A DNA stretch of 14,547 bases, from positions 1 through 14,547 of the forward strand of contig CAYJMD010000014.1 in the NCBI GenBank assembly GCA_964371585.1. The letters run 5' to 3'. Origin of the DNA: RGIG5057 sp964371585 (GTDB lineage: Bacteria; Bacillota; Clostridia; TANB77; CAG-465). Of this stretch, positions 6,734-13,833 are shown one piece after another (within the stretch, counting starts at the first letter, position 1; each line of letters starts with the position of its first letter). Below the pieces are notes generated by a model, which had not been told where the DNA came from, ran no database searches, and worked only from the letters and a program-made list of their open reading frames with translations. Both the position numbers and the translations under genes were made by a program.

Positions 6734-6762
6734 TTTAAAATATAAATAAAGTATGTTATACT
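6734..6762 (+). promoter_or_regulatory. Extended -10 promoter of the PHP gene
   Basis: TTTAAA (6734-6739), 17-base spacer, TATACT (6757-6762) with a TG one base upstream (6754-6755). The start would be near 6769, about 33 bases before the ATG. Confidence 0.6.
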
Positions 6763-6801
6763 TAGATAGAAATATAATACAAAGAAAGGAGATGTTAATA
6801 C

Positions 6802-7686
6802 ATGATTGATTTACACATTCACACTACTCATTCTGATGGCATTGATCCTGTAGTAAATGTTCTAAAGAAAGCAAATGAAATGAATTTAGAAGTTATATCT
6901 ATTACAGATCATGATACGTGCAAGGCGTATAAAGAAATGGATAAATTAGATTTATCAAAACTATATAAGGGTAAAATAATTAATGGATGTGAATTTACTA
7001 CATCATTTAAAGGAAGACTTATAGAAGTTATGGGTTACGGTATGGACTTTAATAAAGTAGATAAGTATTTAAGTGATTTTTATAAAGAAGAATTAGTTAC
7101 AGAAAATACTAATACTCTATGTAATAGGTTATTAGAGAAAATACGAGAGTTAGGACTAACCTTTGAATTTGAAAAAGTGGTGTTTGGTAATGACTTTTTT
7201 GAAAGAATTGTTTATGATGAATTAATAAATTATGAAGAGAATAAAACTATTTTAAAAGAAGATATTTTAGATTCTTTTGGCGACTTCTATAGGAAAGGAC
7301 TAACTAATCCAAATAGTGAGTTATTTATTAACCATGCTGAGTTTAAACTTGATTTAAAATCAGTTGTTGATTTAGTTCATAGTAATGGTGGTATTTTGTT
7401 TTTAGCCCATCCATATCAATATAAGTATGATGATACAGAACAATTTTTAGAAGAACTATATGATGAAAATGATCTAGATGGAGTAGAATGTTATTATACA
7501 ACTTTTTCTAAAGAGCAAACTGATTACTTGATAGAATTTACCTGTAGTAGAAATCTTTTAATATCTGGTGGCTCTGATTATCATGGTAGTAAGAGAAAAA
7601 ATCATGAACTTGGAATAGGAAATGGTAAGCTAAATATAGATAAGAGTATTATCGATGATTGGAATATAAGTTTTTATAAAGAATAG
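6802..7686 (+). CDS. PHP-domain metal-dependent phosphoesterase, YciV/TrpH-like
   Basis: 294 residues, the usual length of the YciV/TrpH group, some members of which are 3',5'-nucleotide bisphosphatases or RNA 5'-exonucleases. The PHP metal ligands are all visible: DLHIHTTHSDG (His5, His7, Asp12), ITDHD (Asp36, His37), CEF (Glu64), FLAHP (His203) and GGSDYHG (Asp259, His261). The middle 85-180 region is the family insert. It is probably a cytoplasmic nucleotide or RNA-end phosphatase; the exact substrate cannot be read. The start is set by AGGAG at 6787-6791, ten bases before the ATG. It is a single-gene unit with its own promoter and terminator. Confidence 0.9.
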   Translation: MIDLHIHTTHSDGIDPVVNVLKKANEMNLEVISITDHDTCKAYKEMDKLDLSKLYKGKIINGCEFTTSFKGRLIEVMGYGMDFNKVDKYLSDFYKEELVTENTNTLCNRLLEKIRELGLTFEFEKVVFGNDFFERIVYDELINYEENKTILKEDILDSFGDFYRKGLTNPNSELFINHAEFKLDLKSVVDLVHSNGGILFLAHPYQYKYDDTEQFLEELYDENDLDGVECYYTTFSKEQTDYLIEFTCSRNLLISGGSDYHGSKRKNHELGIGNGKLNIDKSIIDDWNISFYKE

Positions 7687-7697
7687 TTGATGCAATA

Positions 7698-7732
7698 AAA
7701 GAGATAAACAAAATTTTGTTTATTTCTTTTTT
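7698..7732 (+). terminator. Rho-independent terminator after the PHP gene
   Basis: Stem ATAAACAA (7704-7711) with TTGTTTAT (7716-7723), extended outward by AAAGAG/TTCTTT pairs including one G-T, then T to 7732. The A-rich side upstream also allows weak termination from the other direction. Confidence 0.85.
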
Positions 7733-7796
7733 ATGTAAAAATACTGGTATTCAGTTTTTAAAATATTGAAAAATTCTAACTAACAGCATATTTTAA

Positions 7797-7824
7797 TTGA
7801 CAAATTACTAATATGATATATAAT
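7797..7824 (+). promoter_or_regulatory. Consensus promoter of the sortase operon
   Basis: A perfect TTGACA (7797-7802), 16-base spacer and perfect TATAAT (7819-7824). It is the strongest promoter in the window. The leader is about 45 bases and includes TGTTAG at 7840-7845, with TAACA at 7781-7785 on the far side, a weak inverted pair that could be an operator. Confidence 0.85.
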
Positions 7825-7876
7825 ATAAGTATATAGTTATGTTAGCAATTAGAAAGTATAAAACGAGGCATAAAAT

Positions 7877-8644
7877 ATGGAAATTAAAAAAAAGCAAAAA
7901 AGATCAAGTGTATTTATTATTCTTATTCAGATAATATTGGGATTAGTATTAATATTCTCTTTGTATAAAATAGGAATGTGGATATTTGAAAATTATAAAA
8001 CACAAGAAGTAGTAAATGAGATTGAGAAACAAGTAGAAGAAGTGTTAGTAAAAGATCTAGATACAGGTGAAGAAAAATATAAGATTAATGTCAATTTTGA
8101 AGAATTAAAAAACATTAATAATGATGTAAAAGGATATTTAAAAGTAAATAATACAAATGTTGAATATCCAGTAGTTAAATCTAGTAATAATGATTTTTAT
8201 TTAACACGTTCATTTGATAAATCATATAACTCAGCAGGTTGGATATTTGCCGATTATAAAAATGAAGTAAGTCATTTAGATAAAAACCTTGTTATATATG
8301 GACACAACAGAGAAGACTTAAGTATGTTTGGGAGTTTAAAAATTGCTCTAACTGATGAGTGGAATAGTAATAAAGAAAATCAAATTATAACACTTGTAAC
8401 AGAAAACAATTATTATGAATACGAGATATTTTCTGTTTACACAGTAATGAACGAAGAATATTATATAACAACAGAGTTTAAAAATAATGAGTTTAGTAAT
8501 TTTATTAATACAATAAAAAATAGAAGTATAAAAGATTTTAATATAGAAGTACTTGAAACAGATAGTATACTTACTCTTTCTACTTGTTATGCAAATGGAG
8601 TTGAAAGAATGGTTATTCATGCTAAACTAATTGGAGGTATATAA
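7877..8644 (+). CDS. Class B sortase
   Basis: 255 residues. An N-terminal membrane helix at about 12-32 (FVIILIQIILG-type) follows a Lys-rich start, giving type II topology with the catalytic domain outside. The catalytic triad is visible: His143 in VIYGHN, Cys237 in LTLSTC and Arg244 in VERMVIHAK. YPVVKSSNNDFYLTRSF (97-113) and SAGWIFADY (119-127) are typical of SrtB-type enzymes. It would cut a sorting signal and join the protein to peptidoglycan or to a pilin. No protein in the window ends in a sorting motif plus membrane tail, so its substrate lies elsewhere. GAGG at 7865-7868 is the ribosome site. The stop codon overlaps the next start. Confidence 0.93.
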   Translation: MEIKKKQKRSSVFIILIQIILGLVLIFSLYKIGMWIFENYKTQEVVNEIEKQVEEVLVKDLDTGEEKYKINVNFEELKNINNDVKGYLKVNNTNVEYPVVKSSNNDFYLTRSFDKSYNSAGWIFADYKNEVSHLDKNLVIYGHNREDLSMFGSLKIALTDEWNSNKENQIITLVTENNYYEYEIFSVYTVMNEEYYITTEFKNNEFSNFINTIKNRSIKDFNIEVLETDSILTLSTCYANGVERMVIHAKLIGGI

Positions 8645-9180
8645 TGAATACAGAATATGAACTTAGAGTTTTAGAAATAGATAAAGATAGTATTATAAAA
8701 AAACTTGAAAAATTAAATGCAAACTTTTGTAAAGAATATAATTTTAAAAGGTATGTGTATGATATAGATCCTTTAAAAAAAGGGGAATGGATTAGATTAA
8801 GATCAGATGGATATGAAACAACCCTTACATACAAAAGAATTGATAATGAAGATAATATAGAAGGTACTAAAGAAGTTGAAGTTCTAGTTGATAATATAGA
8901 AAATACAAATATTATACTAAATAAGATGGGATATGTAGCAAAAGCATATCAAGAAAATAAAAGAATTAAGTATATGATTAGAAATGTAGAAATATGTATT
9001 GACTCTTGGCCATTAATACCAACATATTTAGAAATAGAAGGTCCAAGTGAAACTGAAGTTATGAATGTATTAAAATTGCTAGATATAAGTAAAGATGCAA
9101 TAACTTTTTTAGGTTGTGATTCTATATATAAAAAAATATATAACATTGATTTAAGTGATATTAAAAATTTAGTATTTTAA
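8644..9180 (+). CDS. CYTH-domain triphosphate tunnel protein
   Basis: 178 residues of CYTH (class IV adenylate cyclase/thiamine triphosphatase-like) fold. The signature ExExK appears as Glu4-x-Glu6-x-Arg8. Other tunnel residues are WIRLR (49-53), TLTYK (60-64), EVEV (77-80), NKRIKY (105-110), CID (Asp120) and YLEIEG (128-133). Members hydrolyse or cyclise triphosphates such as inorganic tripolyphosphate or ATP using divalent metal; bacterial ones of this size are often tripolyphosphatases, but the substrate cannot be told here. Arg instead of Lys at position 8 is a mild deviation. The ATG overlaps the sortase stop by one base (TAATG) behind GGAGG at 8633-8637, so translation is coupled. Confidence 0.85.
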   Translation: MNTEYELRVLEIDKDSIIKKLEKLNANFCKEYNFKRYVYDIDPLKKGEWIRLRSDGYETTLTYKRIDNEDNIEGTKEVEVLVDNIENTNIILNKMGYVAKAYQENKRIKYMIRNVEICIDSWPLIPTYLEIEGPSETEVMNVLKLLDISKDAITFLGCDSIYKKIYNIDLSDIKNLVF

Positions 9181-9206
9181 TATAAGCAAAAAAGGAGAAG
9201 ATTATT

Positions 9207-9449
9207 ATGTTGAAGAAAAATTCAGTGTACAAACACTTTAAAGGAGATTTGTACTTAGTAATAGATACGGTGTATCATAGTGAAACAGATGAGGAAATGG
9301 TACTATACAGACAATTATATGGAGAATGTAAATTATGTGTAAGACCTAAGGCAATGTTTGAAGAAAAAGTAGATAAAAGCAAATATCCAGATATAGCTCA
9401 AGAATATAGATTTGAGTTACAAGATATTCCTTCTAAGGTACATAGATAA
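9207..9449 (+). CDS. DUF1653 family protein
   Basis: 80 residues matching the DUF1653 pattern: YKHFKGDLYLVID near the start, YHSETDEEMVLYRQLYG in the middle, and VRPKAMFEE followed by YRFE. It is a small beta-rich cytoplasmic protein of unknown function, widely distributed in Firmicutes and other bacteria. The YKHFKG start, with the ribosome site AAAGGAG at 9191-9197, makes ATG 9207 secure. It is the last gene of the sortase-CYTH unit, 26 bases after the CYTH stop, and is followed by a long hairpin. Confidence 0.88.
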   Translation: MLKKNSVYKHFKGDLYLVIDTVYHSETDEEMVLYRQLYGECKLCVRPKAMFEEKVDKSKYPDIAQEYRFELQDIPSKVHR

Positions 9450-9453
9450 AATA

Positions 9454-9485
9454 AAAGCATCGAAACATATAAGTTTCGGTGCTTT
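9454..9485 (+). terminator. Terminator-like hairpin after the sortase operon
   Basis: A 13-pair stem, AAAGCATCGAAAC (9454-9466) with GTTTCGGTGCTTT (9473-9485), loop of six, one wobble pair. The T-run is short on the + strand (TTT then AAAA). On the minus strand the hairpin is followed by CTTTTATTTT-type sequence, so it may act in both directions. Confidence 0.6.
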
Positions 9486-9486
9486 A

Positions 9487-9511
9487 AAACAATATTAGTG
9501 CAAACAATATT
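9487..9511 (+). repeat. Direct repeat upstream of the HNH promoter
   Basis: AAACAATATT occurs at 9487-9496 and again at 9502-9511, a 15-base period. It is a possible binding site; no regulator is identified. Confidence 0.4.
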
Positions 9512-9541
9512 GACGAAAAATGTCGAAAAATATCAAAAAAA
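9511..9541 (+). promoter_or_regulatory. Phased A-tracts upstream of the HNH promoter
   Basis: Three ten-base units in tandem, TGACGAAAAA, TGTCGAAAAA and TATCAAAAAA, put A-tracts at 9516-9520, 9526-9530 and 9535-9541, one per helical turn. Such phasing bends DNA and can act as an UP-element; the block ends about ten bases before the -35 region. Confidence 0.45.
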
Positions 9542-9551
9542 GTAATAAATA

Positions 9552-9580
9552 TTTTCAAAAGTGACAAAATATGATATAAT
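9552..9580 (+). promoter_or_regulatory. Extended -10 promoter of the HNH gene
   Basis: TTTTCA (9552-9557), 17-base spacer, perfect TATAAT (9575-9580) preceded by TG at 9572-9573. The start near 9587 leaves an extremely short leader before ATG 9598. Confidence 0.65.
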
Positions 9581-9597
9581 TTTTTAAGGTGATAAAA

Positions 9598-10518
9598 ATG
9601 GAATTGGTAATATATTGTATATTAGTAGCAATTATTTTGGGGTATTTTATATATGAATATATATATTATAATAGTGAAAAATTTAATGTTATAAAAGAAA
9701 GTATAAAAAAATATACAGATAATTGTAATTTACTTAATATACACATCGAAGAATTAAAAAGAACATATTTAGGGGAAGATAAATTAGATTATGGTAGTGC
9801 AAATTATACTGATAATAGTATATATAATTTTAAAAGAACAAATTGGAGAAAAATGAGGAATTTTAACAATGTATATAGATGTTCAGCCACTATTTGTAGA
9901 AATGCACAGCAACAGCCTTTTAAATATCTGTGTAAATACTTTAATATTAAATTAGATGAAAATAGTTTAGAAAAGTTTGAAAATGTATTAAATAATTTTT
10001 CAGCAGTTGAACAAGGTAAAATGTTGCTAAAAAAAGAAAGAGATGAAGTTCTATTAACTGTTAGTGATAAAATACCATTTTTAATAAAATCAGTACGCAA
10101 AAAGAATTTAATTAGGAAGTTAGGTTTTTTTGATATTGACTTAAGTCAATTGTATTTCCCGGAATTTTATTTTGAATATATAAGTGCAGGTGGTAATAGT
10201 CATATGTCTACTGATATACTATTAGATATAGATAATTTAAATAAATTTGTAAGGTACTTATCAGAGGTTGTTAAATTTAAAAAAAGTATAAAAGGGCAAA
10301 GAACTTTGATGACAAGTAGTCTAAGAGAAAAAATAAAATCAAGAGATAATTATACATGTAAAAAATGTGGAGCATCAATTGAAAAAGAGCCTAATTTACT
10401 TTTAGAGATAGACCATATTATACCATTATCAAAAGAAGGGCTAACGACAGAAGAAAATTTACAAACTTTATGTTGGAAATGTAATAGAAGTAAGGGAAAT
10501 AAATTAGAAAATGTTTAA
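9598..10518 (+). CDS. Membrane-anchored HNH endonuclease
   Basis: 306 residues from ATG 9598. An upstream in-frame GTG at 9589 is less likely, because AAGGTG (9586-9591) serves as the ribosome site for 9598. Residues 1-20 are a hydrophobic helix, so the protein is tethered to the membrane with the rest in the cytoplasm. A Lys-rich helical middle contains ISAGGNSHMSTD. The C-terminus is a full HNH domain: zinc-knuckle Cys254 and Cys257, the metal-binding Asp272-His273 in EIDHIIPLS, Asn287 in EENLQTLC, and Cys292/Cys295-Asn296. LREKIKSRDNYTCKKC is the usual lead-in. The role is DNA (or RNA) cleavage; a defence, recombination or repair function cannot be told apart. The promoter is strong and preceded by bent DNA. 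The next gene follows after 41 bases with no terminator. Confidence 0.85.
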   Translation: MELVIYCILVAIILGYFIYEYIYYNSEKFNVIKESIKKYTDNCNLLNIHIEELKRTYLGEDKLDYGSANYTDNSIYNFKRTNWRKMRNFNNVYRCSATICRNAQQQPFKYLCKYFNIKLDENSLEKFENVLNNFSAVEQGKMLLKKERDEVLLTVSDKIPFLIKSVRKKNLIRKLGFFDIDLSQLYFPEFYFEYISAGGNSHMSTDILLDIDNLNKFVRYLSEVVKFKKSIKGQRTLMTSSLREKIKSRDNYTCKKCGASIEKEPNLLLEIDHIIPLSKEGLTTEENLQTLCWKCNRSKGNKLENV

Positions 10519-10559
10519 CTTCATTTTGAATTTAATTAATAATAAAGGAGAAATATAGT

Positions 10560-11270
10560 ATGAAAAATAAAATTATAAATGTTAACAAAATATTAACTTA
10601 TCCGAAAGAATTAATAGAATATTTTTCTACAATAGTTAATAAAAGTAAATTAAACGAAGAAAATATATATTTTATAAAACAAATTTTAAATGACTATTAT
10701 TTTAGCTGTATGCATGTAAGTAGACTAGAGAATAAAGTAACAGTCGAAGCTCAAGGGATAATGAGGCCACTTATATGCGTTAATGAAAAAAAATATGTTT
10801 CTGAAAAATGTAGAAATATATTATTAGCTCCTTTAAAAAATATAATTAATTATGCGGAACTTGAGAATGAATATAATAACTTAGTAACTAATAGTTATAA
10901 AATAAATGAGGGTAATGATTATTGGAGAGGTAAATATTCATGTGTTTACTATACAATGTATTCTATTAATTTTGTTAAAGAAAAAATAGATGCAGAGTTT
11001 TGTTTGGCAAATAAATATGGTGGTGAATTAATTGAAGAGTTGTTTGTTAACAAAAAAACTATATATAATAACTCCATTAGACATCTTGGGAATCCTTATT
11101 GTATATATTTTTACTTAAGTTCAAAAGAAATAATAGAAATAGAATATCTGTTGAATGAAATGTATAAAAAATATGTGAATAATGAGTATGTTATAGGTTT
11201 TCAATCAATGATTAATAGAGATATACTAAGTACAGAGATAATTAATTTAGAATTAATAAAGACTACCTAA
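10560..11270 (+). CDS. Unrecognised protein paired with HNH gene
   Basis: 236 residues, soluble, with no signal peptide or membrane helix. I do not recognise a family with confidence. It has CMHVSRLENKVTVEAQGIMRP (50-70), GKYSCVYYTMYSINF (124-138) and NKYGGELIEE (151-160). The order of a conserved-looking His52, Tyr130/131 and Glu156 recalls the His-Tyr-Glu arrangement of diphtheria-toxin-type ADP-ribosyltransferases, and the first segment resembles the 'H-x-T/S-R … GI' strand of such folds; this is a guess from pattern. AAAGGAG at 10544-10550 fixes the start. It is probably transcribed with the HNH gene and is the last gene before a strong terminator. Confidence 0.8.
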   Translation: MKNKIINVNKILTYPKELIEYFSTIVNKSKLNEENIYFIKQILNDYYFSCMHVSRLENKVTVEAQGIMRPLICVNEKKYVSEKCRNILLAPLKNIINYAELENEYNNLVTNSYKINEGNDYWRGKYSCVYYTMYSINFVKEKIDAEFCLANKYGGELIEELFVNKKTIYNNSIRHLGNPYCIYFYLSSKEIIEIEYLLNEMYKKYVNNEYVIGFQSMINRDILSTEIINLELIKTT

Positions 11271-11280
11271 ATACAGCTGA

Positions 11281-11300
11281 TTAACACTATATAGTGTTAA
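11281..11300. repeat. Perfect 20-bp palindrome
   Basis: TTAACACTAT followed directly by its reverse complement ATAGTGTTAA, eleven bases after the HNH-partner stop. No T-run follows on either side, so it is not a terminator. With no loop it looks more like a dimeric protein-binding site than an RNA hairpin. Confidence 0.5.
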
Positions 11301-11312
11301 AAAACAAACAAC

Positions 11313-11344
11313 AAATCTAATAACAAATGTTATTAGATTTTCTT
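11313..11344 (+). terminator. Rho-independent terminator after the HNH module
   Basis: Twelve-pair stem AAATCTAATAAC (11313-11324) with GTTATTAGATTT (11329-11340), four-base loop, then TCTT. The T-run is interrupted by C but the stem is perfect. Confidence 0.8.
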
Positions 11345-11365
11345 GATATACTTAAGTGTAAATTA

Positions 11366-11394
11366 TTGCTTTAATAGCACTTTTATGATATAGT
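11366..11394 (+). promoter_or_regulatory. Extended -10 promoter of the transglutaminase operon
   Basis: TTGCTT (11366-11371), 17-base spacer, TATAGT (11389-11394) with TG at 11386-11387. The -35 is weak. The start would be near 11401, about 20 bases before the ATG. Confidence 0.5.
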
Positions 11395-11420
11395 ATATAT
11401 ATAGATAAAAGAGGTTGAAA

Positions 11421-13574
11421 ATGAGTGAAAAAGAGTTAAGAGAGCTGCTAAACACTTCAGAAAATAAAAAGGATATTTTAAGTGATACAAGTAAGCTAAA
11501 TAAATATAATTTAAATATAAAGCAATATAATGATATTGTAGTAGAATATTTAAATGATAATGAAAAATTAGATATTTTAAATCTTGATTTTGTAAAAGGA
11601 AATCCAGCTATTAAAACAAGCATAGCTAAATCAATAGAAGATAGTAATATTATAAAAGGTCTTTTAGAAGATGATGTTTTTACTCAAGGTGTATCAACAT
11701 TAAATATGTTTGAAATTATAAATAAACTGGATTCATCTGCTAAGTATGATATTGTAAATGATAAAGATATACTAGAAAAATTAGATGTTAAAAAGTATGA
11801 TATATTAAAACTAATTGGTAGTTTAGATGATAAAGATAAGACAAAAGTTTTAGATAACTATAAAGAGCTTAAAGCTACTAAAGAATTTGATGATTTTGAT
11901 TTAAGTAAGATTACTAGTACTTTAGAAAGTGATGATACTAAAATAGAATATATAAATAAATTAGAATTTAAACAACACACGGCATGTCAAATTGCTCTGG
12001 ATATGTCAGATGAATCCAAAAAGCACCTACTATATTCTAAGGATATAGAATTCTCAGTAGGTTCTACTACTATGATTGTATCATCTATGAATTCTAAAAA
12101 CATAGCTGAAATTATAAATGATAGAACTTTATTAGAAGAAAATGATATAAGTCTAAATAAATTAATAGCCGGTATAAATAAAGAAAAACAAAAAGAATTA
12201 TATGTGAATTTAAAAGATAGCAATATGTCCGGTAAAGATAAAAAAATTATGCTCGCATCTTTAAAACAGGAAGTTAGAGATGAGTTTAAAGATGAAATAA
12301 AAGAAGGTGAGTTTAAAGACGTTTTAGATCTTGAATATGATGAACTTAATAAAATAGTATTAAATAAGGATGTAAGTCCAGAAAAATATAAAGATTTAGA
12401 TGAACTTATTTCTGTGAAAAATCCTACAGAATTAAATAAGGAAGATAGAGAATATTTAAAACAAGTATGTAAGCACTGTGGTGACATAAGAATGACAACT
12501 CTTATGATGGGCATTTCTTCAGGTAAAGAGTATTTAAATGGTGAAAAATGGATTGATAGTGTTATGGAAAACATAGATGAAAACTGGGGTGATTTAGAAA
12601 AAATTGCATATATAGATAATACTTTAGGTAAAACTTTAAGTTACTCATCAGATTTTGACACTGAAATATCTGACCGTCAGGATGCAAGAGCATTATGGAA
12701 AATACTTGATAGTAAAGAAGGAGTTTGTAACGGTTTTGCACTAGTAGAGCAGTATATGCTTAAAAGATTAGGAATTGAGTCTGAAATGATATCAGGACAA
12801 AACCATTCTTTTTTGAAACTATCTAATATAGAAATGACAGATGATTATGGTAATATGCAAAAAGGAAATACTATACTAGATCCAACATGGAATTTGGCCG
12901 CTCACAAATTTGGCGCAAGACCAGATAATTTTTTAGTTAATTATGATACTATAAGAAAAGCAGATATAGCTCCGTCAGGTAAAGATTCATTATGCCATAA
13001 GAATGAGGATAAGCTTATGGATGCTACTCTTCAGATAACCAATAAACAATTAAGAGAAGTATATAGTAATATAGGAATAGTGGATAAAGATGGAATGTTC
13101 CCTATAAAAAACTTTATAGATAAATCCAAAGAAATAGATAGTTTAAATTTACCAGATGAAGAAAGTATAAAGAAACAATTAGAACTTGTTTCTACTATGT
13201 ATCCTGACTTTAATCAAGGTATAAACTCTACAATGTCTGTACTAAGTGGAATTAGCTTTAATCAAGATAACCTTAAATTCAATAAATGTAGTATTAATAG
13301 AGTTTATGAAAAAAATGATAAAGATAAAAAAGCTAAAATGTATGTATACGTGAATCTTAAAGAAGGGAAAGAGGTTTTCTACTGTGTAGATGATAAAGAA
13401 AATAAGTTTACAGATTTAGATAGAGAGACTTTTGAAAACAGATTTAGTGTATATGATAAAGATTTAGAAAAATATAGTGGTATAAAACCATGGGATACTG
13501 TAGATATTGAAACTTTAAAAGAACATAGTAGTGGAACTATAGAAAAAGAAGTATATAGTGAGGAAGTGAGATAG
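11421..13574 (+). CDS. Large helical-repeat protein with transglutaminase-fold domain
   Basis: 717 residues. I start it at ATG 11421, with AAAGAGG at 11408-11414; the in-frame TTG at 11415 overlaps that site. Roughly residues 1-340 are Lys/Asp/Leu-rich helical repeats with recurring '…LLEDD/YDILKLIGSLDDKDK…' units, like HEAT-type scaffolds. A CKHC pair lies at Cys350/Cys353. The catalytic domain follows: Cys436 in GVCNGFALVEQY, His462 in GQNHSFLKL and Asp487 in ILDPTWN, the Cys-His-Asp triad of transglutaminase-like/papain-fold enzymes. The remaining part, to 717, is unassigned. There is no signal peptide or membrane segment, so it should be cytoplasmic unless exported by a special route. Family members can be proteases, transglutaminases or inactive; the reaction is unknown. 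It leads an operon with the next two genes. Confidence 0.85.
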   Translation: MSEKELRELLNTSENKKDILSDTSKLNKYNLNIKQYNDIVVEYLNDNEKLDILNLDFVKGNPAIKTSIAKSIEDSNIIKGLLEDDVFTQGVSTLNMFEIINKLDSSAKYDIVNDKDILEKLDVKKYDILKLIGSLDDKDKTKVLDNYKELKATKEFDDFDLSKITSTLESDDTKIEYINKLEFKQHTACQIALDMSDESKKHLLYSKDIEFSVGSTTMIVSSMNSKNIAEIINDRTLLEENDISLNKLIAGINKEKQKELYVNLKDSNMSGKDKKIMLASLKQEVRDEFKDEIKEGEFKDVLDLEYDELNKIVLNKDVSPEKYKDLDELISVKNPTELNKEDREYLKQVCKHCGDIRMTTLMMGISSGKEYLNGEKWIDSVMENIDENWGDLEKIAYIDNTLGKTLSYSSDFDTEISDRQDARALWKILDSKEGVCNGFALVEQYMLKRLGIESEMISGQNHSFLKLSNIEMTDDYGNMQKGNTILDPTWNLAAHKFGARPDNFLVNYDTIRKADIAPSGKDSLCHKNEDKLMDATLQITNKQLREVYSNIGIVDKDGMFPIKNFIDKSKEIDSLNLPDEESIKKQLELVSTMYPDFNQGINSTMSVLSGISFNQDNLKFNKCSINRVYEKNDKDKKAKMYVYVNLKEGKEVFYCVDDKENKFTDLDRETFENRFSVYDKDLEKYSGIKPWDTVDIETLKEHSSGTIEKEVYSEEVR

Positions 13575-13575
13575 T

Positions 13576-13803
13576 ATGAAATTAATTAAAGAGTTTTTAG
13601 ATAAAATATTTAGTAAATTTAATATGAAAAATGATGAAAGAAAATTATTACCAGAATCAACTATACAAGTAAAAACTAATTCATCAAAAGATTTTTCTTC
13701 AGAACTTAAATCTTTAGTTACTGGATATACTCCTCAAAACACTATTAAAATACTTGTATGTGAAGGTGATGGCATGGGTATACAAACTAAGTTTAGTTAT
13801 TAA
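13576..13803 (+). CDS. Hypothetical 75-residue protein
   Basis: The ATG comes one base after the transglutaminase-like gene's stop, behind AGGA at 13561-13564, so translation is coupled. The N-terminal 25 residues (MKLIKEFLDKIFSKFNMKND) form an amphipathic, Lys/Phe-rich helix that could touch a membrane. The C-terminal half (YTPQNTIKILVCEGDGMG to the end) looks beta-rich and compact. I do not recognise a family. It could be the shortened remainder of a longer protein or a small adaptor for its neighbours. Confidence 0.7.
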   Translation: MKLIKEFLDKIFSKFNMKNDERKLLPESTIQVKTNSSKDFSSELKSLVTGYTPQNTIKILVCEGDGMGIQTKFSY

Positions 13804-13833
13804 GATATAAAATAATATAGTAGGTGATAGTTT

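Noticed and set aside
6300..6790. Template repeat of a diversity-generating retroelement near the SUMF1-like head
   Set aside because: No second copy of the 3' end of the gene and no reverse transcriptase can be seen in this window.
8348..9146. Minus-strand open frames opposite sortase and CYTH genes
   Set aside because: Composition is antisense-like and no start signals are present.
9511..9541. CRISPR-like or satellite array
   Set aside because: The units are only ten bases, just three copies, with no spacers; phased A-tracts explain them better.
11987..12574. 195-codon open frame on the minus strand inside the transglutaminase-like gene
   Set aside because: It mirrors the other strand, is Ser/Leu/Phe-rich low complexity, has no ribosome site or promoter, and the + strand gene has a clear catalytic triad.
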